Source: Robertmurraya sp. FSL R5-0851 | GTDB taxonomy: Bacteria > Bacillota > Bacilli > Bacillales > Cytobacillaceae | Direction: 5' to 3' | DNA: 64,000 nt | Assembly: GCF_038002965.1 (NCBI RefSeq) | Contig: NZ_JBBOOE010000002.1 | Location: 248,001 to 312,000 of the forward strand | Part shown: positions 29,047 through 38,531 of the stretch, one piece after another | Layout: every line of letters starts with the position of its first letter | Position numbering within the stretch: the first letter of the stretch is position 1 | Notes under the pieces: model-generated | The model's input: only the letters and a program-made list of their open reading frames with translations | Databases searched by the model: none | What the model was told of the DNA's origin: nothing | Position numbers and translations under genes: made by a program

Positions 29047-29734
29047 TACTTTTCTTTAACAAGTACCCGCTACCCTGGTTACTGTTAAAAAAGATATATA
29101 AATAAAAATGGTCATCCAGAAATATTTTCTGGTTGCCTAATAATACAAACTGAACGTGGTACGAGACTCCGTTATTCAATCCTAAAGAATCAGTAGAATC
29201 TATTAGAAACTAAGTTAAGAAGCGCCACCTCCTAAGAAAGTGGACTTTATTATTGGGTTACCTTTTGAACATCTGTTTCATGAACTAGAATACAGCTAAT
29301 TGATCCAGGATCCTTAATTTCATACTGTCCATATTGTAGCCGTAAATCCACCATATAGACGTTTATTTTCATTCATTATATCTTCTCCTTCCAGTATTAG
29401 TGACAATCTTAGATTATGTAAATACTCTATAAGCGTTAAAGACATATGCCTATTATTCTCATGAGAGCCAGAAAGTTTTTCTAAAAGCATAATCCGTACT
29501 AAAAGGGAAGAAAGTTATATTTTGGGGTGATCCTTTTTTCATTAAGTATTAACAAATCAGTATCCAGGAATGTATTCCTCGTGGATAGAAAATGCAACCA
29601 AAAAATCCCTTAATAAAAAGGGATCACTAAACACTACTTTTATTAGGCTAATAATATTTAAGACCACTTTATACAGTAACATACAAATGAAAAAAGTAGA
29701 TTATCCTTTAAAAATAACACTTCCCACTTATATA
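29047..29734. other. Intergenic region with decayed coding traces
   Basis: No complete gene. On the minus strand, ATGAATGAAAATAAACGTCT at about 29373 has a good ribosome site (GGAAGGAG) but the frame breaks after 18 codons; a shifted frame continues as LRLQYGQYEIKDPGSISCIL. Small hairpins occur near 29113-29130 and 29603-29626. Confidence 0.35.
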
Positions 29735-30257
29735 TTAGACTACTGTTTCTAATTCTAGTGGTTCAACATGGACATGCACATTATATACTTCATGTTTTAT
29801 CTTAAGCTCACTTTCGACCTTAGTGGAGATATGATGGGCTTCCTGTAAACTTAGTTCTGAGTGTACTAGTATTACAGCATCAACTACTTGATTATTTCCG
29901 TAATTTCTTGCCTTTATGTCTTTAACTTCTTTCACTCCATCAGTCTTAAGGATAGTTTCTTTGTAGATCATTATATCCTCGTCATCAAATCCATCAGTTA
30001 AGTGATGAGAAGACTCTCTAAAGATCTCCCATGCTGTTTTACATATTATTAAACCTACTAGAACAGCAGTTAAAGGATCTAACCATGGAAGATTTAATTG
30101 TGCTCCCAGAATTCCTATTACAGTTCCTATACTTACTAAAGCATCTGATAAGTTATCTTTTGCAGCTGCCCTACGGTGTTTGTCAAGATAGTTGTCGCAT
30201 TTAACTTGTTTACTAGTGTAAGAACGTAAGGGTAACTACCGCGCTTTGCTTGGTGGT

Positions 30258-30301
30258 CTTCTCATCAAAGAACAGAATTCATTCTGTTCTTTGATGAGAA
30301 G
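30258..30301. repeat. Perfect 21-bp-arm palindrome in IS 3' end
   Basis: Arms CTTCTCATCAAAGAACAGAA plus T and their exact complement are separated by two bases (TC). It lies 34 bases after the OrfB stop on the minus strand and may block transcription or translation through the element. Confidence 0.8.
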
Positions 30302-30334
30302 GGAATGGGTAGTTCAAGCTCAGTCGCAGTGGGG

Positions 30335-31387
30335 CTATTTTGTTCCATCCTTTTCTATCTTGTCCTTTATTGGGTTTAAAGCCACTGAATCATGTGCACT
30401 CCAGTCTCTAGTTGAGCGCGTCCAACGTTCTGGATGCTTTTGTTTCGCTAGTTCATAAACTTCTTTGCGCTTTTTCAGTATCCCAATATGCGCACCTGTA
30501 TGGCATTGTTCTGGCGTCACAAAATTTATACCACTGTGTAAATGTATACAGTTATACCAATTCACAAATCTTAATGCCCATTCACGTGCAGCCTCAAGTG
30601 TTTCAAAGCCTCTGTACGGGAATTCAGGTCGATATTTCAGAGTCCGAAACATTGCTTCAGAATAGGGATTGTCATTACTTACTCTTGGTCTTGAATAAGA
30701 GCTTTGGATCCCTAATTTTTCAAGTAATACCTGAAATGTTGCGGCTTTCATGGGACTGCCATTATCGGAATGTAAAACGAGTGGTTTACCTTGGATTTTT
30801 TCACTAATAATCGTCTTCTTCATTAAATCTTCAGCGTGTTTTGCCTCCTCTGACTCCCAAATCTCCCAACCTACGATTTTTCTACTAAAAATATCGATAA
30901 TTAAGTAGAGTCGATAAAACAAGCCTTTCACCGGCCCTTTTAACCACGTTATATCCCATGTCCATACCTGGTTTGGGGCTACTGCTAAATGACTTTCTGG
31001 TAATCTACCCTCGGGCTTTTTGCTTCTTCCCCGATGATTTTGCATTTTATGCTCACGAAGAACTCTATAAAAGCTAGATTCGGAGGCGATATAAATGCAT
31101 TGATCTGCTAATTTTGGCACGATTTGAGTAGGCGGTAGGTCTACAAATTCCTCTTTTTTAACAACCTCCAGTATCTCTTGTTTTTCCTCTATCGTTAATT
31201 TATTTTTTGGCTCTGGACGTAACGCAATAGGGCGTTGATCCTCCTTGATTCCACCTTCTGAAATCCAGCGTTCATAGGTGCGAACGCTAATGTTCAATTC
31301 TTTACACGCCGGGGCTAATCGCGCACCATTTTGGTTTGCTTCTTGGATGAGTTCTACTGCTAGTGCGCGATCTGACGGGCTGATCAT
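30335..31387 (-). CDS. IS3-family transposase OrfB
   Basis: A 350-aa integrase-type transposase. An N-terminal HTH (ACKELNISVRTYERWI) is followed by the HTH_21-like segment and the DDE catalytic core: WTWDITWLKG, LHSDNGSP and NPYSEAMFRTLK. It overlaps OrfA by four bases (ATGA), so it is probably made by coupling rather than frameshifting. Confidence 0.92.
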   Translation of the reverse strand: MISPSDRALAVELIQEANQNGARLAPACKELNISVRTYERWISEGGIKEDQRPIALRPEPKNKLTIEEKQEILEVVKKEEFVDLPPTQIVPKLADQCIYIASESSFYRVLREHKMQNHRGRSKKPEGRLPESHLAVAPNQVWTWDITWLKGPVKGLFYRLYLIIDIFSRKIVGWEIWESEEAKHAEDLMKKTIISEKIQGKPLVLHSDNGSPMKAATFQVLLEKLGIQSSYSRPRVSNDNPYSEAMFRTLKYRPEFPYRGFETLEAAREWALRFVNWYNCIHLHSGINFVTPEQCHTGAHIGILKKRKEVYELAKQKHPERWTRSTRDWSAHDSVALNPIKDKIEKDGTK

Positions 31388-31896
31388 TCGTCCTCTTGGT
31401 CCCCCCAGATCGCTTGGGCCTTTTTTCTTAATAGTAATAAGGCTGCAGCTTCTGCCAATGCTTTTTCTTTTTTACGCAAATCTTTCTCTAATGCCTTTCC
31501 TCGCTTTTTCTCCTCTTTTAATTCTTGATTTAACTGCTTTGTTTGACTAGATTCTCGCCCATTTGCATTAAGGCATGAATCTCGCCATGCGTCAATCTGT
31601 TCTTTATAAAGTCCCTTTTTTCGACAATACTCCGCTAGCTCCGCACCATTCATTGAGTATGTTTCCATAACTATGAGAAACTTATCTTCACTGCTCCAGT
31701 GTTCAGAACTTTGTCCATCTCCGGGTGTGGGGTTTCCAGATGATCTAGCCTCTTTTCTCCACTTGTAAAGCGTGGGTTCAGTAATGCCCAACTCTTCACT
31801 TAATTGGCCAACCGATTCATTAGTGGGGGGCATCATTCTCTTAATAATTGATGCTTTCTCTTCCTTTGTATAACGTTTACCATTATTACTTTTCAT
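31384..31896 (-). CDS. IS3-family transposase OrfA
   Basis: About 170 aa from ATG 31896 (GGAGG upstream). HTH near the N terminus (SVGQLSEELGITEPTLYKWR), a second HTH-like part (AELAEYCRKKGLYKEQIDAW) and a long C-terminal coiled coil (residues 115-160). Partner of OrfB. Confidence 0.9.
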   Translation of the reverse strand: MKSNNGKRYTKEEKASIIKRMMPPTNESVGQLSEELGITEPTLYKWRKEARSSGNPTPGDGQSSEHWSSEDKFLIVMETYSMNGAELAEYCRKKGLYKEQIDAWRDSCLNANGRESSQTKQLNQELKEEKKRGKALEKDLRKKEKALAEAAALLLLRKKAQAIWGDQEDE

Positions 31897-32613
31897 GTCG
31901 ATCAACCTCCGTGTATGATTTAAACTATACACTAAAGTTCCCTACGACATCTATCCTAACAGAGGGGGCCTAACAGACTGACTTTTTATTTCTCTTGCTA
32001 AATTAATGTTGTATCGATAAACAAAATACATAACAATCGCAGAGAATAAACCAACCCATGCAGAGACTAAATTGAGGGACTCATGACTACCTATAACAAA
32101 CTTATTAATAGCCTCAAAAACAACATTCAATCCCACCGCAGCCATAATAAATGATGCTACCATAGAAGCAACTGTTTCTGCTTTCCAATGTCCGTACGGA
32201 TGATTCTTATCTGCTGGCTTCTGTGCAAATTTTAGCCCAATTAAAACGGCTATAGAAGCGACAATATCAGTACCATTATTAAGACCATCTGCCCTTAAAG
32301 CTTCTGATCCAGACCATAGGCCAACTACTACTTTAACTATTGATAAGAAAATATAAGTAATAATAGTAATAATTGCTCCAAATTCCCCACGTTTGAGGTC
32401 TTTATATTTTTCTTTCTCTAACAAAAATACCTCCCTTACCAAGCCAATTTATATTACCAAAACAAAATGCCGTGGGTCTACAGCAACCTTTTTTGTTCGA
32501 TAAACAAATCTAACCTGGAGAGAAATATGTTTCGCTAGGTAAAAACTAATAGATACATTAAATATTTAACTTTCCTATTCTTCTAAAAAAGTAGCTTACT
32601 TTATTTTTCTAAA

Positions 32614-32646
32614 ATAAAAAAACCGTAGAAATACTCTACGGTTTTA
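32614..32646 (-). terminator. Terminator after cadA copy 2
   Basis: AACCGTAGA (32621-32629) and TCTACGGTT (32635-32643) form a 9-bp stem flanked by T-runs in both directions. Confidence 0.75.
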
Positions 32647-32703
32647 TAAAAGATATGTGTCCTCTCAGTTTAGGTTATAATATTTGATGAGAAGCCTTTG
32701 TTA

Positions 32704-34839
32704 TTATTTATCCCTTATCTTAAGTAGTCTCAGGCTATTTAAAGTAACAAGTAAGGTAGCACCCATGTCTGCAAATATAGCAATCCATAGGGTTAACCAG
32801 CCAGGAATAACAAGTAACAAAGCAATTAGCTTGATTCCTAACGAAAAAGTAATATTCTGCTTAATAATCATTAAAGCTTTTCTACTGAGTTTTAAGGAAA
32901 AAGGTAATTTACCCAGATCGTCTGCCATGAGAGCAATATCTGCCGTTTCCAGTGCTGTATCTGTTCCTGCACCTCCCATGGCAATCCCTACTGTAGAAGC
33001 TGCTAGAGCCGGCGCATCGTTTACACCGTCCCCCACCATAGCAACACGATCACACTTAGCCCTTAATTCTTTAATAAAGGCTAACTTATCTTGTGGAAGT
33101 AACTCTGCCTTTACGTCAGAAACCCCAACTTGAGCCCCTATCGCTTTAGCGGTTCCTAGGTTATCACCTGTCAGCATAATCGTTTTTTGTACACCTAGTG
33201 AGTGTAACTTGTTAATAACAGCTTTACTATTTTCCCTTACCACGTCAGCTACAGCGATAAGTGCCATAATGTGTTTAGATGTGCCAGACACCATGACTGT
33301 TTTACCTTGATTTTGTAATTCAGTAATTAAAGTCTTAAGGTCATTAGGAATCCCACCAGCTAAAAGCTCTTCAAATAAGCTAGGGCTACCAACATAATAG
33401 GATTGGTTATCTACAGTACCTTTAATTCCTTTACCGGTGATTGAAGTAAAATCATCAACTGTCGTACTTTGATAAGGTAAAATCATTTGTTCAGCTCTTT
33501 TCATGATGGCTGAAGCTAACGGATGTTGAGAACCATTTTCTAACGCAGCAACTATGGTAAGGTGTTCATGATCATCTACATCTTGTTGTGGAAGATAATC
33601 TGTTACAACAGGAACTCCCTTGGTTAACGTTCCTGTTTTATCAAAGGCTATTGCTTTAATCGCACCCAATTCTTCTAAGTGAATCCCACCTTTAATAAGA
33701 ACCCCATTTCTAGCTGCATTACCAATCGCTGTGACAATGGAGACAGGGGTGGAAATAACTAAAGCACATGGACAACCCACAACTAAAACGGCTAGTCCCT
33801 GATAAATCCATGTATTCCAATCTGTACTGAAAAATAAAGGCGGAATGACAGCCACTCCTAAAGCAATGAGCATGATTACTGGGGTATAGTATTTAGCGAA
33901 CCGATCCACAAATGCTTGAGATGGAGCACGTTCTGCTTGTGCTTCTTCAACCAAATGGATGATTTTTGAAATTGTGGTATCATCCACATGCTTAGTTACT
34001 TTAACTTCGAGTAACCCTTCCTCATTTAAAGTTCCTGCAAACACTTCATCATTTTCACCTTTGGATACTGGAACAGATTCACCCGTAATAGCCGACTGAT
34101 TAACAGAAGATAACCCTTTTACAACCACACCATCCATTGCAATCTTCTGCCCTGGTTTGACTACCATAATATCGCCAATTTGAATATCCTCTACTGCTAC
34201 CATAAGTTCTTTTGACCCTCTTCTTATGAGGGCTTCTCGTGGAGCAATATCCATTAAAGAGCGTATAGATTGACGTGCTTTGTCCATGGAGTAAGTTTCT
34301 AAGGCTTCACTGATAGCAAACAGGATAACCACTGTCGCTCCTTCACCCCATTCTCCAATAATCGCAGCACCTATCACCGCAATAGTCATGAGTGTCTTCA
34401 TATCAAATTGGAGACGTAATAAATTTTTTAATCCAGTTGTAAATAATCTATAGCCACCCACTAGAATGGAAGCACCATAAGCTATAATAGAAGGTAAGCT
34501 TTCTTCTCCATACTGGTTACCTGAAAACCAACCCATTAATAGAAAAATTAGAGACATAATTACAGTGGCGTGTTTTTGGAAAAAGGGTTCTTTCTTTTCA
34601 TCAAAACGTTCATTTTCAGGTATTACTTTTATATTCTCAAAAGCGCCTGCTTTTTCTAATTCTTCGATCGTTGTGTCACCGTATACCGTTACTTTGGAAG
34701 CACCAAAATTTACAATCGCATCAGAAACACCATCCAGGTGTTTTACGTTCTTTTCGAACTTTGTCGCACAGCCAGCTCAGGAGAATCCTTGGACTCGATA
34801 TACTGCCTTTTTACTTGTTTGTTCAACTGCTTCACCCAT
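32704..34839 (-). CDS. cadA: Cd/Zn/Pb P-type ATPase CadA copy 2 with in-frame TGA
   Basis: A 711-codon frame from ATG 34839 (AAGGAG upstream), with one in-frame TGA at codon 21 (34779-34777). The start reads [34 protein letters not shown]: the TGA replaces the first Cys of the HMA CxxC, which the paralogue at 45351-47522 keeps as GFTCANC. Everything after is intact: GCPCALVIS metal-site helix, DKTGTLT phosphorylation site, [10 protein letters not shown]. Without decoding of TGA the HMA domain is lost and translation could restart at ATG 34557. A perfect hairpin lies 34-52 bases after the TGA. It overlaps cadC by 8 bases. Confidence 0.85.
34725..34743 (-). promoter_or_regulatory. Candidate SECIS-like hairpin in cadA copy 2
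   Basis: On the minus strand AAACACC, loop TGGAT, GGTGTTT: a perfect 7-bp stem with the same loop as the hairpin in the HesB-like gene. The loop begins 41 bases after the TGA, slightly further than usual. A weaker GTTC/GAAC hairpin with loop GAAAA begins 22 bases after the TGA. Confidence 0.4.
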
Positions 34840-35200
34840 GAGTTTTTATCTCCTTTTGATGCATAATTGCAATCATTATAAGTTGTTTTACATGATCATC
34901 ATCAAGAGAGTAAAAAACTAATTTACCCTCCTTACGGTATTTAGCTAACCCTAAGTTTCTAAGAAGTCTTAAGTGATGGGATGCCGTTGCCGTGGTACAA
35001 CCGACGATATTAGCTACATCACAAACACAAAGTTCATCTTCCTCACTTAAAGAGTAAGCAATTTTAATTCTAGTGTCATCTGAAAGGGCCTTAAATATTT
35101 GTGCAACAGTAAGGGTATCTACTGCAGAAATTGACTCTTTACCTTTTTTTACCTTTTCTTCGTCCACACAGGATATTTCACAGATATCTTCTTCTTTCAT
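34832..35200 (-). CDS. cadC: Metal-responsive repressor CadC copy 2
   Basis: A 122-aa ArsR/SmtB repressor. Metal ligands: Cys in DICEISCVD near the N terminus and the CVC of [12 protein letters not shown] in CTTATASHHLRLLRNLG. Ends inside the cadA start (8-base overlap). Candidate operator at 35217-35232. Confidence 0.93.
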   Translation of the reverse strand: MKEEDICEISCVDEEKVKKGKESISAVDTLTVAQIFKALSDDTRIKIAYSLSEEDELCVCDVANIVGCTTATASHHLRLLRNLGLAKYRKEGKLVFYSLDDDHVKQLIMIAIMHQKEIKTHG

Positions 35201-35216
35201 AAATTCACCCCTTTAT

Positions 35217-35232
35217 TCAAATGTTCGTTTGA
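35217..35232. promoter_or_regulatory. CadC operator, cadCA copy 2
   Basis: TCAAATGTTCGTTTGA, an inverted repeat of the TCAAA-N6-TTTGA type, 17 bases upstream of cadC. Confidence 0.65.
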
Positions 35233-36256
35233 TTATCAGTATATGTAATTAAAGTTTAATGGTCAATTACTATTGGGAGTAATTTATGATATTTTATCTT
35301 TAAATGATTATAATTAATTATCAATTGTTGCTACATATATTTCCGTCTTGCACATAGTATCCACATCATTAACATACATAGTGTTTAGTTGAGAGAAACA
35401 CCTCCAACACCTTACTAAAAACAAGGTTCTTGTCACCAATTTAGTCTTGCTAAAAGGGTTGTAATTTCTACCTCTAATATCCCTTATAAAAAAACTCCCT
35501 CAACTAATAAGTGATTAATCCAGACATTTTATTTTTCTCTAATTTTTATAGGGGCCATTTTATATAAAATACCCTCTATTTCATTGCATTATCTTGAACG
35601 GATAAAATTTAAGTATATAAGCAAACAAACTCACTGGACTTACAACAAGTAATTGTTGGTTATCATAGAAGATATTAGCTATTTTTGTTGACATATATTT
35701 TATGCAGTCCAATTCTTAAATTCTAATTTCTCTGAAAAAATCCTTTAAAAATTAACTAAAATATTTCTATGAACAACATATATCTTATATAGAAGATGAT
35801 AGATTTTTTTAAGATAATAAGATGGGAATTTGAGAACGATTGCATTGTATCTATTTACTCATTATAAAACACTTTAAAGAAATAATGACTCATTTCTTTA
35901 AAATTCTTCCTTATGTAATACGTTAATGTAATACGTTAATCCAATTGTCAATTGCAATGGAAATCATCTTTGTTGTTAACAAAGTTTGTCGAATAAATGC
36001 GTTGATTGTAAACAAGAGATTAAATTTGTAAATAAAATGTAAATGCCATTTGTGTTAATTATATTCTCTATGAGATACCATTGAACTATCCAAAAAAAAT
36101 ATTAAACTACACTATTAAGAAAACACCGAACACCCTAGTATTATAGAACTAAATTCAGGAGAAAGGAATAAACATTTTTGTTATCTATATATTTACAATA
36201 TAAACACCCTACGTTAACAAGCACTTAAAACTACTAAAATATTATATTACATGTAA
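35233..36256. other. AT-rich intergenic region upstream of phosphatase 2
   Basis: About 1 kb with no gene. It holds a direct repeat of AATACGTTAATGT type at about 35918-35941. At 36027-36043 TGTAAA recurs with exactly 11-bp spacing (a third copy at 36007), the spacing expected of PhoP boxes read on the complementary strand, so phosphate control of the downstream phosphatase is possible. Confidence 0.4.
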
Positions 36257-36277
36257 ACCAAATTAGGAGGAAAAAAG

Positions 36278-37645
36278 AATTTAAAAAAGAAAATTATACC
36301 TTTTGCAATTGTTACTTCCTTAGCTCTTACTAGTTTTACAGGATCTTTCTCCTCAGTTGAAGCCAAAGATAATAGCCAAAATACCGGTAAAGTAAAAAAT
36401 GTTATCTTTTTAATAGGGGATGGAATGGGTACATCTTATACTTCAGCATACCGTTATCTTAAGGATGATCCAACTACAAAAATTACAGAAAAAACAGCCT
36501 TTGATCAATATCTAGTCGGACAGCAAATGACATATCCGGAAGATCCATCACAAAATGTTACAGATTCAGCTTCTGCTGCAACAGCCATATCAGCTGGAAT
36601 TAAAACATACAACAATACAATTGCTGTAGATAATGATGAAACTGAAGTAAAAACCGTACTAGAAGCAGCTAAAGAGAAAGGCAAATCAACTGGCATTGTC
36701 GCTACTTCTGAAATTACACATGCTACCCCTGCTTCTTACGGGTCTCACGATAGTAGCCGTAAAAATATGAATAGTATAGCTGATGATTATTATGAAGAGT
36801 TAATCAATGGAAAACATAAATTAGATGTTATGCTCGGTGGAGGAACTGACCTATTTGTACGACAGGACCGTAACCTAGTAGAAGAATTTCAAAAAGATGA
36901 TTATAGTTACGTAACAAATCGAAATGATTTACTGAATAATAAAGATGAGCAAGTTCTTGGCTTGTTTGCACCAACAGGTATGCCTAAAGCGATAGACCGT
37001 GAAAATGATACTCCTTCCTTAGAGGAAATGACAAAAACCGCAATTGATCGCTTACAAAAGGATAAAGATGGTTTCTTCCATATGGTTGAAGGAAGCCAAG
37101 TTGATTGGGCCGGTCATGATAACGATATCGTTGGGGCTATGAGTGAGATGGAGGATTTTGAGAAAGCATTCAAAGCAGGAATTGAATTCGCTAAAAAGGA
37201 TAAGAATACATTAGTTATTGCCACAGCAGACCACTCTACAGGTGGCTTTTCTATAGGGGCTAACGGAAATTATAACTGGTTTGGTGAGCCAATCAAATCA
37301 GCAAAACGCACTCCAGATTTTATGGCTAATCAAATTTTAAATGGCGAAAACGTGGAGGAAACTTTAAAACAATTCATTAGTCTTGACTTATCTAATAAAG
37401 AAATTCAAACTGTTAAAGATGCAGCTGTAACTAAAAACTTCACAAATATAGACAATGCCATTGAAAATATTTTTAATGAACGTTCTAAGACTGGCTGGAC
37501 AACTGGTGGACATACCGGTGAAGACGTCCCAGTATATGCCTTCGGTCCATCAAGTGATAAATTTGTTGGCAGTATTGACAATACTGACCACGCAAAAATT
37601 ATCTTTGATTTATTGAAATCTAAAATTAACATTAACGATAAATAA
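36278..37645 (+). pseudogene. Alkaline phosphatase copy 2 without a usable start codon
   Basis: The coding frame is intact from the signal peptide (KKKIIPFAIVTSLALTSF, cleavage near VEAKD) through IGDGMG, DSASAATAISAG with the nucleophile Ser, TADHSTGG and HTGEDVPVYA, about 455 codons. But the codon seven bases after AGGAGG, where copy 1 has ATG, is AAT (36278-36280). No ATG, GTG, TTG or CTG lies in frame between the TAA at 36254 and ATG 36425. Starting at 36425 would lose the signal peptide and the metal-binding Asp. Either the gene is silent or it uses ATT/ATA. Paralogue of 6445-7842. Confidence 0.75.
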
Positions 37646-37660
37646 CTTGAAAAAATAAAA

Positions 37661-37697
37661 GAATGTCCATTGTAATCTACAATGGACATTCTTTTTA
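37661..37697 (+). terminator. Terminator after phosphatase 2
   Basis: GAATGTCCATTGTA (37661-37674) pairs perfectly with TACAATGGACATTC (37678-37691), followed by TTTTT. Confidence 0.85.
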
Positions 37698-37713
37698 ACA
37701 TAGGGGAGTTAAA

Positions 37714-38388
37714 ATGAAAAAAGCAATATTTCTATGTTTAATATTATCTATTATATTAATAGGTTGCTCCAATAATAGTAATACTACTAATAAATCTGTT
37801 ACAACAGAGAGAAATCAAGATATAAAATCAAATTCAACAAATTCTAACAATGGAATACCAAGTTACTATCAAGATTATATTGTTAGTCCTCAAGTGATAG
37901 ATGACAGGACTATACTAGAGATAGGGCAATCGTTTAAAGATCATAAAGGTGAGGGAATATTAAAGGCAATAAATAATGAAACTAATACTTTTCTTATAGG
38001 TCAAATCGAATTAACTATAAGAGAAGTAAAGATACTCCAATTTAAACCAGATTATAGCTTAATTGATTTCTATCACTCTTATACTCAAGCTCAAGAGTTT
38101 GATTTTATTAAACTATTTGTAGAAATAAAAAACACGTCAAATAAACCTCTAAAATTTGCACCTGCTGCAATAATAAACACCAATTCAGGTGAGAAAAAGA
38201 CATGGGAAGATGATATTTACCTAGAGGAATTAAATGGACAAATAGAAGCAAATGCAAAGAAAAAGGGTAACATAGGTTTTATTTTAGAAGAATCAGACAT
38301 TGACTCGATAGAGATTACAACAAGCGATGTTTTTAATCAAACAGATAAAAAAATAACTGATGCTGGAAAGATCCAAATTGAATTTTAG
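37714..38388 (+). CDS. Lipoprotein with DUF4352-like domain (copy 2)
   Basis: A 224-aa lipoprotein, paralogue of 7902-8561. Signal sequence with lipobox LIGC (Cys 18), then an Asn/Ser/Thr-rich linker (residues 20-50) and the conserved domain with FDFIKLFVEIKNTSNKPLKF and KTWEDDIYLEELNG. GGGGAG precedes the ATG. Again directly downstream of the phosphatase and its terminator. Confidence 0.75.
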   Translation: MKKAIFLCLILSIILIGCSNNSNTTNKSVTTERNQDIKSNSTNSNNGIPSYYQDYIVSPQVIDDRTILEIGQSFKDHKGEGILKAINNETNTFLIGQIELTIREVKILQFKPDYSLIDFYHSYTQAQEFDFIKLFVEIKNTSNKPLKFAPAAIINTNSGEKKTWEDDIYLEELNGQIEANAKKKGNIGFILEESDIDSIEITTSDVFNQTDKKITDAGKIQIEF

Positions 38389-38465
38389 TATCTTCTTATG
38401 TTCAATTCCAACCTAGAACTAATATATAATTTTCTATTATATCTTTTTCCATATTTTTATTGAAA

Positions 38466-38512
38466 AAGGAACTTAGGCTTCAAAATAAATTTTGAAACCT
38501 AAGTTCTTTTTT
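38466..38512. terminator. Bidirectional terminator
   Basis: An 18-bp near-perfect stem (GAACTTAGG.. at 38469-38486 with ..CCTAAGTTC at 38489-38506) with T-runs on both sides, between lipoprotein 2 (plus) and resC (minus). Confidence 0.85.
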
Positions 38513-38531
38513 CTCAGTGATTAAATTTTTT

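Larger units (their letters stand above)
30181..31961 (-). mobile_element. IS3-family element inserted in CDF gene
   Basis: About 1781 bp. Imperfect terminal repeats: left TGTCAAGATAGTTGTCG at 30181, right (reverse complement) TGTTAGGATAGATGTCG ending at 31961. Contains overlapping orfA and orfB, and a 44-bp perfect palindrome in its 3' non-coding end. A second TGTTAGG-like copy lies just outside the right end, so the exact boundary is uncertain by some 15 bases. Confidence 0.8.
29735..32424 (-). pseudogene. Cation diffusion facilitator (CDF) gene split by an IS
   Basis: The 5' part (32424-31962) reads a CDF transporter from EKYKDLKRGEFGAIITIITY through the first membrane helices, HPYGHWKAETVASM and a further helix pair to REIKSQS. 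The 3' part (30180-29735) resumes as KHRRAAAKDNLSDALVSIG and continues through the last helices to the cytoplasmic metal-binding domain ending HVHVEPLELETVV. Joined, they make a normal CDF protein exporting Zn, Cd, Co or Mn. TTG 32424 after GGGAGG is the likely start. The insertion at 30181-31961 abolishes full-length product. Confidence 0.85.

Noticed and set aside
29570..29752. A 60-codon plus-strand frame
   Set aside because: AT-rich chance frame that overlaps the end of the CDF gene; no start signal.
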